From Echinostoma caproni (lineage: Eukaryota; Platyhelminthes; Trematoda; Plagiorchiida; Echinostomatidae): 64,000 nucleotides of DNA. The stretch's first letter is position 1. Each line of letters opens with the position of its first letter. The DNA lies in the NCBI GenBank assembly GCA_900618425.1, contig UZAN01039727.1:40869-104868 (forward strand), in the 5' to 3' direction. This document shows positions 13,001 through 26,115 of the stretch, piece by piece. The position numbers and the translations under genes are program-made. The notes below the pieces were generated by a model that saw only the letters and a list, made by a program, of their open reading frames with translations, was not told the DNA's origin and did not search any database.

Positions 13001-16000
13001 CAAAATGTAACTTTCCCTTTGCGCTTCATATACTCCGTACACAACTAAATTGGCTTTATAACCAAATCGGATCCTCTACTTCTGTTTCATATCCCAGGGA
13101 GCCCAAACCTCTGAACCTTAACAAGTCATGTGGCTGCAATTTTGGGTGGAATCATTCGATGCATCTGATTTGTGGTGTTCTTTTTCGGACCGAGAATAAT
13201 CAATATTCGATGAAACACGACGTGACTAGTTTACGGACATAGAGTGAATGGTGAACAGCGTTCATATGACACTCATCCGTCTCTCTCTTTATCACATTCT
13301 CGACAGTCAAGAGGAATTGCTAACAAAGCCATTTGACTTCTTATTGATNNNTGCAAATCCGAGGAAGAATGAGCTTCGGTGAATCGCCTGTGCAGACCAG
13401 CAGCGGACGGCGGATGCACGTGTACATAGTGGAAAGAACTTGTTGACACAGATGATCTTGTAAAGGTCTGCGATCTCCAAAGATACCTTGCAAATGGTTT
13501 CAACTGAGGTTAGAGTAAAAAGTCGGCAATAAGGTAATAGAAGCTTTTGCCAAAATCGGCAAGCATGAAACGTCCTTCGAGAGGTGACTAAGACAGAATT
13601 CCCATCATCCATGGAATTTGGCAGTTCGATTAACTTTCATCTAACGATGTTTGGCACCGGCTCGAAACAAGTCGCAGTGGACGTCTCGTGAACGTGAATG
13701 AATCAAATCGGACCGGGCTACGGGAGTAGGAAACAAGACGGAATGAGCCAAGAACTCGAACTGACTATTGGGACTGTCAAATGAAGTGACAAAATGTGGT
13801 TCAGGAGTGCATATTTTGATAAGCCTAATTAACAGACACCTCTTAACTAAAAATGATAAAATGCTATTCCTGAGCAGAATGTTCGATAATCAAATCGTTT
13901 TGTAATCGATTTCGAAAATGTTTTGAACTACTTTCTCACATGCCCTGTCCACAATCACCAGCTGGACTTGCTTTCCGAATTTCTCTAACAAACAAAGCGC
14001 TGAAAGTGAACTTGTTCGACACTCTGTTTGTTTGTTTGCTTGAAAGGCACAGTTCGTTTGGCTCAACACCGACGGAAGAGTGCGGAAAAACTCTCTGTTT
14101 ACTCCCATTGATTGTTCCTGTTCAAATTATACGTTCCGTGAGTGTGGGTGTTAAATATCAGCAGGTAGACGTGATAGGCGAGTTTCAATGTCTCACTTTC
14201 CTCAAAATTATGTGTAATCTGTATCATGGTTGTGCGTGGCCCACCCTCATATTTCATCTTCCCGGCGTCACATGAGTTCTACAGTTTTCGACATCATTGA
14301 AAACAAAATCTGAAAAAAAAGTGAGCTGGTGTTTCTCATCTTTCCAGCAACGAGTTGTTAGTTGGTTCATGGGTTGGGGGGAGAACGGAGACACACCTAC
14401 TTTCACGAAAGTGATCCGGAATTAGGATCGCCAATGGACGTAGCACATACACCATTGATGGGCTCTGCCGAAAGCAACACCTGGCTCTAGTACTGCCCTA
14501 GTGACTAAATGACTAAGTGTAGACACACTGAGGATTTTGTGTACAGATAGAGTCTGAAATATGGTCTGTCACAATCAAAACATACATTTATTTCCATAAT
14601 GATCGTTCGCTTCCCCTGTTTTTATTCCAAACAAATATACAATCAGCAATTCAGAAATTGGGCTCTAGACAATCGAAAGATTATCTAGGGCCCAAAATGG
14701 GGAACTCGGCAAAGGATTGCGAATAGGTGATCAAGACGATGAACCTGGTAATAATTCTCTCCACAGGACACAATGTCGCAATTCATGTTCAGTTCCTTAA
14801 AGCAACCGACTGGTTGTTTCATTCTCTTGGTTTGTAAACCAAACCAGAGTAATGTGCATCTATGGCATTCTCTGGGATTTAAACCTATGCACAGATAGTT
14901 ATAAATCTGCCGTACCTATTATTTTTGCGATTTGGATCGGACCTCAGTAGCACGGCACGCGTGACCAAGGTAAAAGTGAGCACTCACTCATCAATATTGT
15001 CAGACATAATGAACCTCATAGGACACAGAAGAATTCGTTGTACATACGGATATGTGTGTATATGTGTATTACAGATCTATAAAGTCAGGCAGACTGTACC
15101 GTTTCGGACGGCAGAACTGACAGAACAGCGTCTCTATTCAGACAAATATGTCAGACCGATTTGGAGGGACCCAAACTACTGTTTGTGTTGTTCGCAAGCG
15201 GCGTTACAGAATCCAGGTTGGGTGTGAGTGTGGACCGGTGGAAACCAAATTAAGAAAACATTAGCTTAGGAAAAAATGTAAACCATAAAAGCCCTAGTTA
15301 TTGGCTTGTGAATAAAATAAACAACCACACAGATAAAACGAAAAAACAGACAATCCATCACAGAAATTACATCTCAAGAATATTTTTAGAGTGCAATAGG
15401 CTACGGCAGTTTTCTTTTCCATTATCCAATCCCATCACACACAGCTTTGAGGAGAGTGTATTCTTTACTTTCTGGGGCGTGCGTGTGTGCGTGTGTCTGT
15501 GTGTGTGTTTGCAAAATCGCCCCTGAATATCGGTTAAGCTAAACCGTTGTACTTTCACACAAAGCACGTGAATATACCACTTAAACCGAGGTATTTCTTC
15601 TTTTATATACACGCGTAAATCATATGAAGCTACGTACACAAAGAATAGCCTGGTTCCGACTTTTAGGAGTGGAGTTAGGGGCAAAGAACCGGAATATTTG
15701 GTCAATAGACAAATCCCTGCTCACTCACCTCACCCATTTTCGGTATGTTTTTTTCTTTCATTCCAAGTACCCGTAAGTGAGATAATTTACGGTCGCACAG
15801 AAACATTCCATCACACATTGCTTCACCCACGGTTGATTTTTTGCCTTCTTCTCGGATGCATTCAATCCCCACCCTGCCCCCCCCCCACCCGACCGGAGGG
15901 AGGACAAGGTTTGTGCCTGACCCCTGAGAATCATGTGAGAGATAAGCTATTCTCGTGGCGTCCGGTATGGATCTTCAAAACTGGCGCGTGATATATTTGT

Positions 16001-16660
16001 CTTACACGGAAAGTGAACAGATATCCATAGAGAGAGGACAATTGCCGGAATAGTACGCAAAGACATTTCCAACAAACATTACTATTGGCTCCAGGGAAGA
16101 TTCCCGCAAAACCCTCTTTTGATGAACGGCATGGCAGATGTACTCAAAATGGATCACATAAACAAATCATGAAAGATCAAATTAAATTTCCAGATGATTG
16201 AAATCAGTCTTTAAGTCTTAGAAAATGGATCATTTACTTAGCGTTTTATTCAAAGTTCAGGATGCTACTGCGAACGAATTCGAGATGATTGAACTTTCAT
16301 TGCATATAGAAAATGTGAATATCGTGCCCAATTTTCCTTCAAATACAACACGTTGAATATCAAATTATGTTATTCCGATCTCAGTTAATGAATACGAATG
16401 CGTCAAACATCGACTAAAATTGCACTGACGCATAAAACATGGCTCAATGTAATTCTACGAAAACCACCTATTGTAAATAAAACTCTTACATTTTCAGTTT
16501 TTTTCAGTCCGCAAAATTAAAAAAAAAGTTTGTTCCATAAAAATGATTTAGTTGTTTTTATACCTTCAAAGGAAAATAAAATTTGGGTAGAACCTAGATC
16601 GTTTCAGATATACAATCGCTGCCGATGTCCAATGATATCTCCTCCCCCGAACTGTAGTCT
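13000..16660. other. Intron DNA without recognised features
   Basis: Short frames only. A three-base N run lies at 13349-13351, GTGTGTGC-rich DNA at 15480-15512 and a C homopolymer near 15877. No coding exon of the kinase (in particular no cysteine pattern of a C1 finger) was recognised. Confidence 0.45.
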
Positions 16661-16669
16661 TAATGCAGT

Positions 16670-16765
16670 TACAACTTGACAGTATCGTCTGTCAGCCAAC
16701 CCGTCTGGAATTCGAACTCAGGACTCCTCACATAGAAGGCACATCTATGTGTGTGTGCATGTATT
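16670..16765 (-). repeat. tRNA-derived SINE fragment
   Basis: On the minus strand TGAGTTCGAATTCCAG (box B, about 16706-16720) is followed by GGCTGACAGAC and AACTGCATTA. The same relative spacing is seen in the hammerhead-type SINE at 43080-43215, which has AGCTGCATTA after its core. The hammerhead boxes are not intact here. Confidence 0.4.
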
Positions 16766-16869
16766 TCACACACATCTGCGTTCAGACTATGAGCCAAACA
16801 AATCACGGTATAATAATATTCATAAAATGTTAAACGTTCCATGGTTTTCATGTGGACGGAATACTTCCA

Positions 16870-18022
16870 GGCTAAGGCATGTGAATATTCTGGGAGGATT
16901 CACAACCGGAGCCTTCGGCTAGCCAAATCCTAACCCGTAAGGCAGCAAGACGGAGTGTAAAAACCGCAATCCATTGGGAGCCGTTGTCCGGTTCATCGCC
17001 CATTGAACGGGGCCAAACATCCAAGTTGGCCCATATACCTCGAAGTTCAATTGAGCCGGTAACCACTGCCACAACCAGGAACCTCTGTGTGTGTATGTAT
17101 GTGATTTGTACGCTTCTTCTTTGTTCGGAACCAGGATTTTTAGCCCACTTCCCTAGTTGAACTGCCAGTGGTTTACCGACCCGGTTATATCCCCGGGTGT
17201 TGGCTTTTCGTCCTCTCAGTTTGGTGAGAAAACAGCTCCGCTACGTCAAGGCAGTGAATAAAGCTTCTTCAGCAAAGGCCATCTGAGACGCTTGGTCGTA
17301 TAGAAGCATTTCGTGAATGCATAAGAAGAAATCCACCCCAAACTATAGTGAGGCTTTCGAAGATTGTCTCTGGATGTGCTTATATTGAAGCTGATCAGAA
17401 TCACTGATTCCAGTTTGTGGCGTTGTATCGTATATTATCAAGCAATTCCAATCGATGACTCCTCCTGGTTGCTTTCAGTGTGAAGATCAATTTTCACGTG
17501 GAGTCAGTCAAAAATCAATCACCCATACCACTCCACACTACCGGCAAAGTTCTGATTGGTGGATGAATTATGCAAGAAATGCAATGATTGGACAAGTTGG
17601 AATGTAGACCTTTTCTCTCGTGGGAAACTCAAAACATGATACAAACTATCGTACAGTTCCACAGATATTTCACGATGCTTTCCAGACTGTTTTAAAAGAA
17701 TATGAAAGAACGAAGAGAAATCTTTGGAAACTGATTTCTTCAAGGTGAATTTGGGACACGATTGCAATTCCTCAAGTGATAATCGAATTGAACCCTGAAC
17801 AAGCAAAGCAGGAAACAAATAACTGCAGGATGTTCTATTGCCTGTTAATAAATAACAATTCAGAATATGCGTAATTTTAATAAGAGCTGACTTACAGCTG
17901 AAGTCTGTTTAAAGAATGGATAAGTGTTCCAATAATGCTGAGCGACCAAAATGTACACACTTTCTTTCTGTTTCCACGGAGCTCATAAATTAAATGGTTG
18001 CTATTATCGCATCGCTTTTCAG
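16870..18022. other. Intron DNA, nothing recognised
   Basis: Medium-length open frames occur on the minus strand (16872-17072 and 17519-17818), but their peptides match nothing I recognise. They are interrupted shortly on either side, as expected for old repeats. Confidence 0.4.
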
Positions 18023-18149
18023 CAAAACCGGACCGCGAAATATTCCACTAATGCGAGTGATTCAATCGGTGAGGCATACAAAACGACCTGGGGCCGAACT
18101 GATCATTCGCGAGTCCTGGATGGTGCACAGAACGAACAAGGATCCAATG
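18023..18149 (+). CDS. PRKD: PRKD exon: start of PH domain
   Basis: The exon follows the acceptor CTTTTCAG and ends at the donor ATG|GTGAGT. It encodes about 42 residues, including NIPLMRVIQSVRHTKRPG and then ESWMVHRTNKDPM. This matches the PKD segment that leads into the PH domain (NIPLMRVVQSIKHTKR, then EGWMVHYTSKD), with the first PH strand WMVHRTNKD. The first base completes a codon begun in the exon ending at 5753. The last codon, ATG, is complete, and the following exon also begins with a whole codon. The PH domain of PKD restrains the kinase and takes part in membrane and PKC recruitment. Only the family-typical sequence was used to identify it; no alignment was run. Confidence 0.92.
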
Positions 18150-19087
18150 GTGAGTTGTACCCAGGAATTCGCCCACAGACTGATCATACCGTTGTCTAAC
18201 AAAACTGCCACCTTTACTGTAACGGAAGTTGCCCCATTCGATTTCAAGTCATGTGGGAGGAAGTACTTTCGACCTGTACACAAAGTCACTGGATTCTGCT
18301 GTTGAAGCACCTATACATAGATATTCACACCTGGTAAAATGCCACACAGAGCTACATAATTGCTGTGTTTAAAAGGAGGAAATAATTCCGAACTTTCTGT
18401 ATTGATAAATCCGTTCCATAATTAAAGGAATTCATTTCAAGCTATCCACCGGTGGATCCAAACTAAGACACGCAGAGGCCAGTGCATTTCAGGCACACAG
18501 TTGAATAAACTACTTCGTGCGTATTGAAAAAAACAAGCAGTGTTTTTTTTCTACTAGCTTCATTTATTATCAATCTTTATATGAGATTGAAACACCTTTT
18601 TGGTCTCCACGAGCATAAAATTCCAATTCCTTATTTCCATTCCGTCATGTCAAGTCTTATGCCGACTACCTTAAATGAGCCTCCTCCCACACAATTTATC
18701 TGCTTCGGCAAGCGCTGCAAGCCAAAAAAGTCTATCGGATGAACAAGTTTCACTCAAATAGATTTATTGTTTATCCGCTGAATAGAAATTAACATTGATT
18801 CAAATCACACTCGTACATTTGTAAACTTTATTCGATTCAGCCAGTCACTACAGTGAAAATCACTTCTGGTCAAGTTTAGAACCAACAATGAATTGAAGTT
18901 GTTGAAATGTACACAAAAAGTCACCAAGAAACCACCGAGTTTCGCCCGGATACGTGAATACGGACAGGTAAGCAGAAGAACAATAGCCGTTGAGAAGTAG
19001 ATTAAAATCCAGCATGTGGACGGTTTGTACAACAACAACCTCAGCATTCTTTTCCATTTGTTTTTTTCGCCCTGTTCATCCATACAG

Positions 19088-19165
19088 CTTCGACGACATT
19101 TTTGGCGCATCGGGGCAAAAGCGATCACAATGTTCTACCACGAAAGAACAAATCGATACTACAAG
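19088..19165 (+). CDS. PRKD: PRKD exon: PH domain strands two and three
   Basis: This is a 78-base exon of exactly 26 codons between acceptor CATACAG and donor AAG|GTAAGC. It encodes LRRHFWRIGAKAIT and then MFYHERTNRYYK, the counterpart of KRHYWRLDSKCITLFQ...SRYYK in PKD proteins. It contains the PH strand with the conserved Trp (FWR) and the basic residues after it. Both boundaries fall between codons, so the exon is symmetric and could be skipped without a frameshift. It lies only 938 bases downstream of the previous exon, the one short intron in the gene. Confidence 0.94.
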
Positions 19166-19689
19166 GTAAGCTGCAGCTTTGGACAATCTCAACCATAAAA
19201 GGTGCATCTCAAAGAGTCCAATTTTAAACGGGGAATATTCAGGTAAATCAGAAGTGAATTTGGGGTTGAAGTGTGTTCCATCTCTGTGAACTAAACAAAA
19301 ATAAAATCAATTATTTCGAAGCTATTCAGTGGTGGAATGTGATGGTGTCACAAACAATCCTCGTGGAAGAAGTTAACCAGTTTTGCCTCTCACTCGGTGT
19401 GCACATTTGGTCTTCAAGTCAAGTCGAGGTCGCGTGAAGTATATGCTCTGTGAGCTCCGAGAGCGGAATGTTCAGCAGTCACATAGTTTAACTAGAACCG
19501 ATGGGCAAGTTAAAATTCCTTTCAAATTGTGGAAGGCAAAAACAAAACCCACTGTACCATGTGAGTGAGTTAAGTTCAGAAGCAATCCGTTCTGGGCTAT
19601 CAAGAAATAGAAACGTTTTCCATAAATCTTGTAATCAAATTTCCAACCGCATTTTCTCCTTTCAGGATATTCAAATGGTATAACTGCAC

Positions 19690-20290
19690 AAGGCAGCGCC
19701 TGGGCGAAGATGGTTGTTTATTACGAATAACGGGCAGACAATCGGTAAATTGGCATTCACCCAACAAAATGTCTCAGTTGGAACGAGTCTTCCTAATTCC
19801 CACATGCACACAGGATAGTTAATGGACCGGCCCAAGAGTGGATGCGCATTCTTTTAGTTGCTATTCTGAACACAGCAATTCGCACTAAGAGGTCTTGGCG
19901 TACACCAACCTGTTTCTTGTTGGTTAGAACTAGAACCAGAAATGGGAGGGCGAAATTCTTAGAAAATGATGATACTTGTGGATAAAAGCCGAAAAATAAG
20001 TGTTTTGATAGATGGGAGCAACAAGAAGACAAATCAAAGGAATGTACGATTTCAAAGTTTTATTTTAAAATGCCAGGAAAACTGTAGGGGAGCAATCGAG
20101 TAGAATTGGGAGAAGAAATTGGTGATCAAAAGAGGATGAAACTAACTGTGAGTTTCCCAATTCCTTGAGTTTCTGCAGCTGAGAACAGAGACTTGTCAGT
20201 TTGGTCATACAGTTGTGAATGTGTGAGGTGTACCGGAGATTACAGTGATACCCAGATACTTGACGCAGGTTACCGTAAGTAGAGGGTTGT
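19690..20290 (-). mobile_element. CR1-like LINE 3' fragment, decayed
   Basis: On the minus strand, starting near 20285, the reading TCVKYLGITVISGTPHTF is the VKYLG block of CR1/jockey-type reverse transcriptases. After frameshifts it continues with LLPILLDCSPTVFPGILK and a degenerate C-terminal region to about 19690. No catalytic block remains. The fragment lies in intron three, 525 bases after the PH exon. Confidence 0.7.
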
Positions 20291-20884
20291 GGCTAAGGAT
20301 AGCAATATTTTATAGTCAGCATTTTAACACTTCCAATATGTTTACATCTACTTTAGAGTTTAATCAAATAAAATAATCGTTTCATTGTGACGGAGTATTG
20401 AAAACCGATTCTCGTAACTTGGCTGAACTGAATGTGATTTCATCTATTTGCTGAGCTTGGCAATTTTTTTCTTATTAATGTTTCACCATTACCCAAGGTG
20501 TTGACTTTAATGCCTGTGAAGTGGCTGTGTTCTGCTTAGACCGGGTCACTCATGTATGTTCTTCTCAATCGACTGTTTTTACCCCTTGTTCTCACCGTGT
20601 TGGGACATGTTTCGTATATGAACTAATGTGATGGAAGAGGGGAGCGGCTTCGTTCGTTCGTCTTTCTGGATTGTGGTTTCTGTTGCGTTCTCAAGTCACG
20701 ACGTAATCTTTTTTTGCGTCATATGATCCTTGGGTTGCATTGGCGTGTACACGTTAACCACTTCTACTTGTTTGTTTACTCACTTGATTGAAGAGTGCCC
20801 AGTCCTGGGAAATTCCCTGTCGTGTTTGGACCGGGTTTGGTCGATAATTCCCACTGGTTCAAAATCGAATTGATGTCCTTCTTG

Positions 20885-21213
20885 ATCAAGGGCAAGTTTA
20901 TCTATAAAAGAAACTGCAAAGACTTTCCAAAACACTAGATCGTACTAACTGGAAGAAAACTAACAATAAGGGTGCATGAATATCAGTTAACTGCCAGAAG
21001 GCATCATACACTAGCATTGATTTCCCTTCACGACGATAAAGAAGACAAGTTTGACTTTGAATCAATGAGATTCATCGACCAAGCCCGGCTGAAATACGAT
21101 AAAGAATCTCTCGAGACTTGGCACCGTCTCATCATTGACGAACCTCTTTCCAATCAACTCATTAAACAGAAACTTCCAAAGAGATCACGTATACAGAACA
21201 ATACAACCCAGTG
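20885..21213 (+). mobile_element. GIY-YIG endonuclease fragment of a Penelope-like element
   Basis: The reading TGRKLTIRVHEYQLTARRHH is followed by TLALISLHDDKEDKFDFESM and RFIDQARLKYDKESLETWH. This is the second half of a GIY-YIG nuclease as found in Penelope-type elements: the helix with R-x-x-EH (here RVHEY), the basic HH, the FDF/W segment and the E in LETW. The upstream YIG strand is degraded (FIYKRNCKDF). It differs in sequence from the GIY-YIG domains at 7.8, 42.2 and 45.1 kb, suggesting a separate element family. Confidence 0.65.
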
Positions 21214-21365
21214 ATCAAATGACCCCACAACTCTAACTTTTTGGCTGCGGACTTTCGATCAACCTAGAAAATCACAGGATTTGCTCCCAAGAAGATCCTG
21301 TATCGCATCCGGTCTGACACGAATGTAATTGCTCAAATGGTTGTGTTGGTAGATTTAAGTCTTTT

Positions 21366-21470
21366 GTTGAAATTTTGAAAAGTTCAGTAGCCTCGGTGGG
21401 ATTCTAACCCAACAGTGTAAGTTGAATCGCTGATTTGAATGTGAAAGGATCTGTGCTATCTGTGTGACCT
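21366..21470 (-). repeat. tRNA-derived SINE, left member of a head-to-head pair
   Basis: The minus strand carries GGGTTAGAATCCCACC (box B, 21395-21410), followed by GAGGCTACTGAACTTTTC and an AAATTTC end. The same GAGGYTACTGAACTTTTC tail follows the head of the plus-strand copies at 21466-21572 and 40975-41095. Confidence 0.6.
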
Positions 21471-21572
21471 CGTATCTCAGCTGGTGGAGTGTGAGGTGTA
21501 CAAAAAGCGTAGGCGGCGTTCATGCGCGTCTTCGAATCCCACAGAGGTTACTGAACTTTTCACAATTTCAAG
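21466..21572 (+). repeat. tRNA-derived SINE, right member of a head-to-head pair
   Basis: The plus strand carries TATCTCAGCTGGTGGAGTG (good box A), then CTTCGAATCCCAC (box B, 21528-21541), then GAGGTTACTGAACTTTTC. Together with the minus-strand copy just upstream it forms an inverted repeat whose tails point outwards. Confidence 0.65.
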
Positions 21573-21629
21573 GAATGTAGTTGCTTTCAAGTCTGTATTC
21601 CAAAAACGAGATGTAGGAGATTCGCTGGA

Positions 21630-21790
21630 ATCTGTGTGTATGATGACAAACAAAAGATCAAGGACAGCTGTTTCACCCTTCTTAAGACTCGTCAGTCTTG
21701 GGCACTATGCCCTTGACTGAACTGGAGCAATAACCTTTCGGTTCGGGATTCGAAAGCATTACCAGGGGCCAAATGGCCAATTGAATTTAA
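21630..21790 (-). repeat. tRNA-derived SINE with hammerhead-type core
   Basis: The minus-strand head contains TTTCGAATCCCGAACC (box B), then a spacer, then ACTGACGAGTC...GGTGAAACAGCTGTCC. The head differs from the neighbouring pair at 21366-21572, while the core matches the SINEs at 34.9, 38.4, 43.2, 53.0 and 63.0 kb. Confidence 0.65.
21660..21700 (-). ncRNA. Hammerhead-ribozyme-like core in SINE
   Basis: On the minus strand CTGACGAG (21688-21695) fits the invariant CUGANGA box and GAAAC (21670-21674) fits the second box. The bases between can form a short stem II (GUC with GGU, using wobble pairs), and AGCUG after GAAAC would be the 3' strand of stem III. The upstream partner GCTTTC lacks the expected G of the GUH cleavage triplet, so activity is doubtful. 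Of all copies here, this one has both core boxes most nearly intact. Confidence 0.55.
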
Positions 21791-21799
21791 AACATTCTT

Positions 21800-24700
21800 T
21801 TCTATTTTTATCCGCGTAAATTTACATAAAACAAATGAATCCACAGGCAGACTCTCTGTTTTGTAAAATTGCATAAAGACAGTAAATCGGTGTATGGGGA
21901 TTATCGGTAAATTTCATATCATTGAATAAATTGTCCAACGCAAGTGTGCCAAAGACGTCACAACAATCTCCGACAGCTCACCCTACGTCCTCATTAAGGA
22001 ACTAGATCAACTGCTTTTCTGCGGGCATATTTAGTTCCAACAAAGGTGAATGAGCATTGTTCATTTTGATATCTTCAATTGAATTTAGGGATTGTCAGCT
22101 AACAACTGTTTCCGACGCGATGCACCTCTGGATGATCAGATGTCGATGGTGTCAACAGGGCATCTTGACAAAGATACTTTGTTTGCTTTGAGACAGATTG
22201 CCACTGTCCATTAACCAACAGAAAAATGCCATTAGGATGAAGCATACGCTGACAAACCAGCGTCAAATGCGGTCACAAGACGAAAGAACTGCATGAAGAG
22301 AAAGGTTAAACATTTGTGCCTGCGTACCATCCGTGGATGACTCCGTAGTTTTAAGCTGCACGGACTTTTGTTTACAGTTTTTCTCCATATCCGACAGAAA
22401 ATAGGTTCTGGTCTATTTTATAACTATTTTCCTGATCCAATAGTAAAAAATACTTTTTTGATCAAGGTCGATCGATCATGCGACGATCACTACCACTAAC
22501 AGTCCCCGATCCTGTGATCCAGAGGACCGAATACGGCTTACTCCACGTTGCTTATAGTTAATCATTTAGGATTTGCAGACGGGTTACACTACACTGTTAA
22601 AAATCCTCCAAACTTGATTTGAAATGAACAAACAAGAAAGGAAGTACATTCAAAGTGGAACTGTGTGGCAATTGCATCTGCTTTGAATGAAAGCAAGGGA
22701 ATAAATACGCAGCAATTTTGCAGCTTCATGAACCAGGTGGAATTCCTCATTCATTACAAACCGTAAACTACAATAAGAGAATGTTATCTGAACTGGGGAA
22801 AATATTCCACACANGGAAAATATTCCACACAGATTTAAGGCTCACTTTACAAGAATTTGACAGAAATCGCCTGTTATTTTAGTAAATAAACAAGTTGTTT
22901 CGTGTTTCCTTATAAACAATTTTTGTAACAATTCATTTCTTGTGCTAGGGCACATATTTCGTGCTCAACATTAATTAAATCGATCATCTCCCGGATTAAG
23001 TGCATAGCAATCGGTCATCTATGATAGCAGACTCAAAACGTGACGAGTTTTAAAGCAACCAGTTCATCGGTCTTAAATTGGCACAGGCAGACACACCATC
23101 TGCACAGGGACATTCAAAACCCAATGGTTCCGCTCCAACGGTGGCGACAGTAGCCAGGGGGGAAGTGGAAGAGATCTACTCTTGATCGAGCAATTTTGAT
23201 TGGAGAGGAACAGGAACAGGGTCCCGTATCATAAAACATTGATGGGATGACCGCNAAAATCTAACATGGAACGTTGGATACAGTGAACCATTCATTCAAC
23301 CCCCATCAACACCATCATCGTCCTCTTGTTTAAGCAAATTATCAATAATTCTCAACCGGTGAATTCATTTTTTAATTGCTTGACAGAAATGGAAATATTT
23401 TGATTTTATCTCAGGAATAAGCAAATGATCTCTGTTGGATGGGATATTCCACCCATGAGTCTTGCTCCTGATTAGGCATGATTGTCACAGGTTTTAAAGC
23501 AAACCGATGCAGAAACACACAAATTGCTTAAAATGTCGGTGTTGCTTTCCTTTTTGGTTAGCCGAACTATCCCCATTCATCATAAGACCGTCTCGTGTAC
23601 TGTGTTTTTCTCATGTATCTTTACGATTTTCTATTTATTGATAGAGTGCATTGAAAGAGATATATTTAATGATTTTTCGCATGCAAGCATTTGAAAAGTG
23701 CCGGTGTTATATTTAGGAACTTGTCGAATTCTCTCGGAATGAATACCTACACGCCGAATACGTTCCACTCCGGATCAAGTTTATTCAGGGCCACATGTTA
23801 CATAACGGGTGCCAGTCTCTAGGGCCAAGTAAAACATCCGAGGTTTCCTCTCTCGATCATAAGAGATTCACTTGCGTTTAGTTGGTGTCGATATAATGCC
23901 CTGTTGGTAACATCACAATCTTGTAACAATTCACTCGTGGCATGCTTAAATCACCTGTGGAATCGACCGGGTTAATTCACTCACTTAAAATCGAAGCAAC
24001 CGGGAAAGATGCCTTCTTAGTGCCAATACTTGTCTGAAAGCCTCCTGTCTCTATTACAATCGTTTTGACTCAACTGGAATATCACCATGGAATACAATTA
24101 AATTAACTATTATCCGTTCATCCGATTTCGACACAATTTGTGAAATCTAATTTTGTTCAACACGTAAACATGCTCCGTCGAAATAGGCGGATTGATCAAG
24201 TTGATTTATTATTTTTGCTTCGCTCGAAAACGATTCCAGATTGACCAACAGATAGATAGATACTGTATCTGTGGTGAAGCGAAATCCCTCTACCCCACTG
24301 GCCGTTGTCTCCCGGTTGTTCGGTAATCACACGCACCTGGTGATGTTCAGTTTGTGTCTGTGGAACTGCTCGCATTGCACCATCTGCACCCACAGGGTGG
24401 ATCGGTTTGTGGATTGCACCAACAGAGAGCTGTAGGGCAGTGGTTTTCCCCGTGTGCAATATGAACAATCACCAACAAACACTCACACACACCTCCAGAC
24501 ATTCTGTACATAATTTTCATTGGACAAAACTGCAAATGACATCACCGAATTCCAAGGCCGAAAGTTGGCTATCCGCGGGTCATACAACCGGCAAGTGAAC
24601 CAACTTACGCGAAAGGGTGAGAAAAAGTCGCCCTTAGGTTGGTTGCACGGAATTATCTCTTGTCCCAGTGTGTTAGAATCCTGTGGCTTTTATTCTCATC

Positions 24701-26115
24701 TGGTGATTGAATGAAATTCTGCTGGAGTGTAAAATTTGCCACCCTCACCCCTGGGAGCACATTGATCTCAATAAATGTTCGAAAGAGAATAGCCATCTGA
24801 CAGACTGAGATTTCGCTTTCGATTCATGAGTCAGTTCAGGAGCATACCTGAAGAGATGGAGATCGCTGATACACGGCGGGTCACAGGTTACGACTCAAAT
24901 GAGGGCTCCATTAGTGGACATTTTAACAGTCAAATAGGCAGTGATTTGGTCCATCAAGTACACTAGATAGCCGTTTTGTGACGCATCTGCGGTGTGTAAC
25001 ACTTTGTGTCAACTCCGGAATTAAGGGCGAGGAATTCGAAATAGTTGGATACAAGCTGGTTGTGTGGGACATTAATCTGTCGACTTTGATTTCGAGCCAA
25101 GTCAGAAATAGTATAAGAATAGAACTGTGGGAAAGAAAATGATTATTTATGATCAAGTAATATTCCAGACATAAAAAGGCTGGTAAACCAAGTCTTGCCT
25201 ATTGTATTGGTTATAGAATTTAGTGTAGCATTTGTTACTCATGACAGTGTTTTTCACCATTTCAGAACACTTCAACGAACTATTTCGGTGGAGTTCCATT
25301 GGGTAGGCTCCGGGATAACCCTCTCCCACTGCCAGACCTCTTAAATTTGCCAGTATATCCACGTCACCTAGAACTTTGAAAATCTGTCTCAACTGTTCAT
25401 CGAAACTTCTCAGTGGTTTCAACCTATCCGATCAACATAAATCCAACACAGATTCTGTCCAGGAGCACATGTAGATAGTTTGTGCTATTATTACCATTTT
25501 GTGATTCAGAAATGGGTATTACTTCATTAGCGGAATCCTGCTCTGTCTGTTAGGTAAACGTGTCCAGTTCTAGTGCGAAATATTACACACAAAGTCAAAG
25601 CCAACGTTTTATTATGGGCGATTTAACAAAGCTAAAGCTTATCATGCCCATAGAATGTTTACAAAATATTTTGAATAACTTCACAAAGAGAAAATAATAA
25701 TAATTTGCCTGATCACTCATGGATGTTGAAATTTTAAGTGTTCCAATACACGTACAAACGTACACGAAAAAAGGAAGATATTAGATTAGATGAACACTCA
25801 GTGAGGCACCTGCTTTCCTGTAGTGGTTTTACTGGTTCCCGGAATAAATAACGGTAATTTATAATTCATTTAGACATCGTCATCAAAACTGGCGATTTTT
25901 TTACCTCACCTGTATGGATTTCGTATACTTCATACCCTAAGGAGCAGACAAAACTTGAACATGACTGAATGAATATCCCTGTGATTAAAATGAACATCAT
26001 CAATTTTCAAACGGTTGAGTTCCAACCGGACCTTGGAATTTCATGTACTTAAAGTTGGAGACGAAATCATCAGTTCTGATTGAAGGAAATAACTGTTACC
26101 GAAAAGTGCCAGTTT
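21800..26115. other. Intron DNA with assembly marks
   Basis: Single Ns lie at 22815 and 23254. A 16-base repeat on both sides of the first N suggests an unmerged contig overlap. A weak box-B-like GGTTACGACTC sits near 24888. No host exon or element was recognised. Confidence 0.45.

Noticed and set aside
21466..21560. Functional tRNA gene
   Set aside because: Boxes A and B are good, but the acceptor and anticodon stems do not pair and a SINE tail follows, so it is a SINE head.
25153..25422. Minus-strand frame with EQLRQIFKVLG, resembling a CDK or MAP kinase C-lobe segment
   Set aside because: The resemblance is limited to a short stretch. The expected following GTP...W and ALP segments are missing, and no neighbouring kinase exon lies on that strand.
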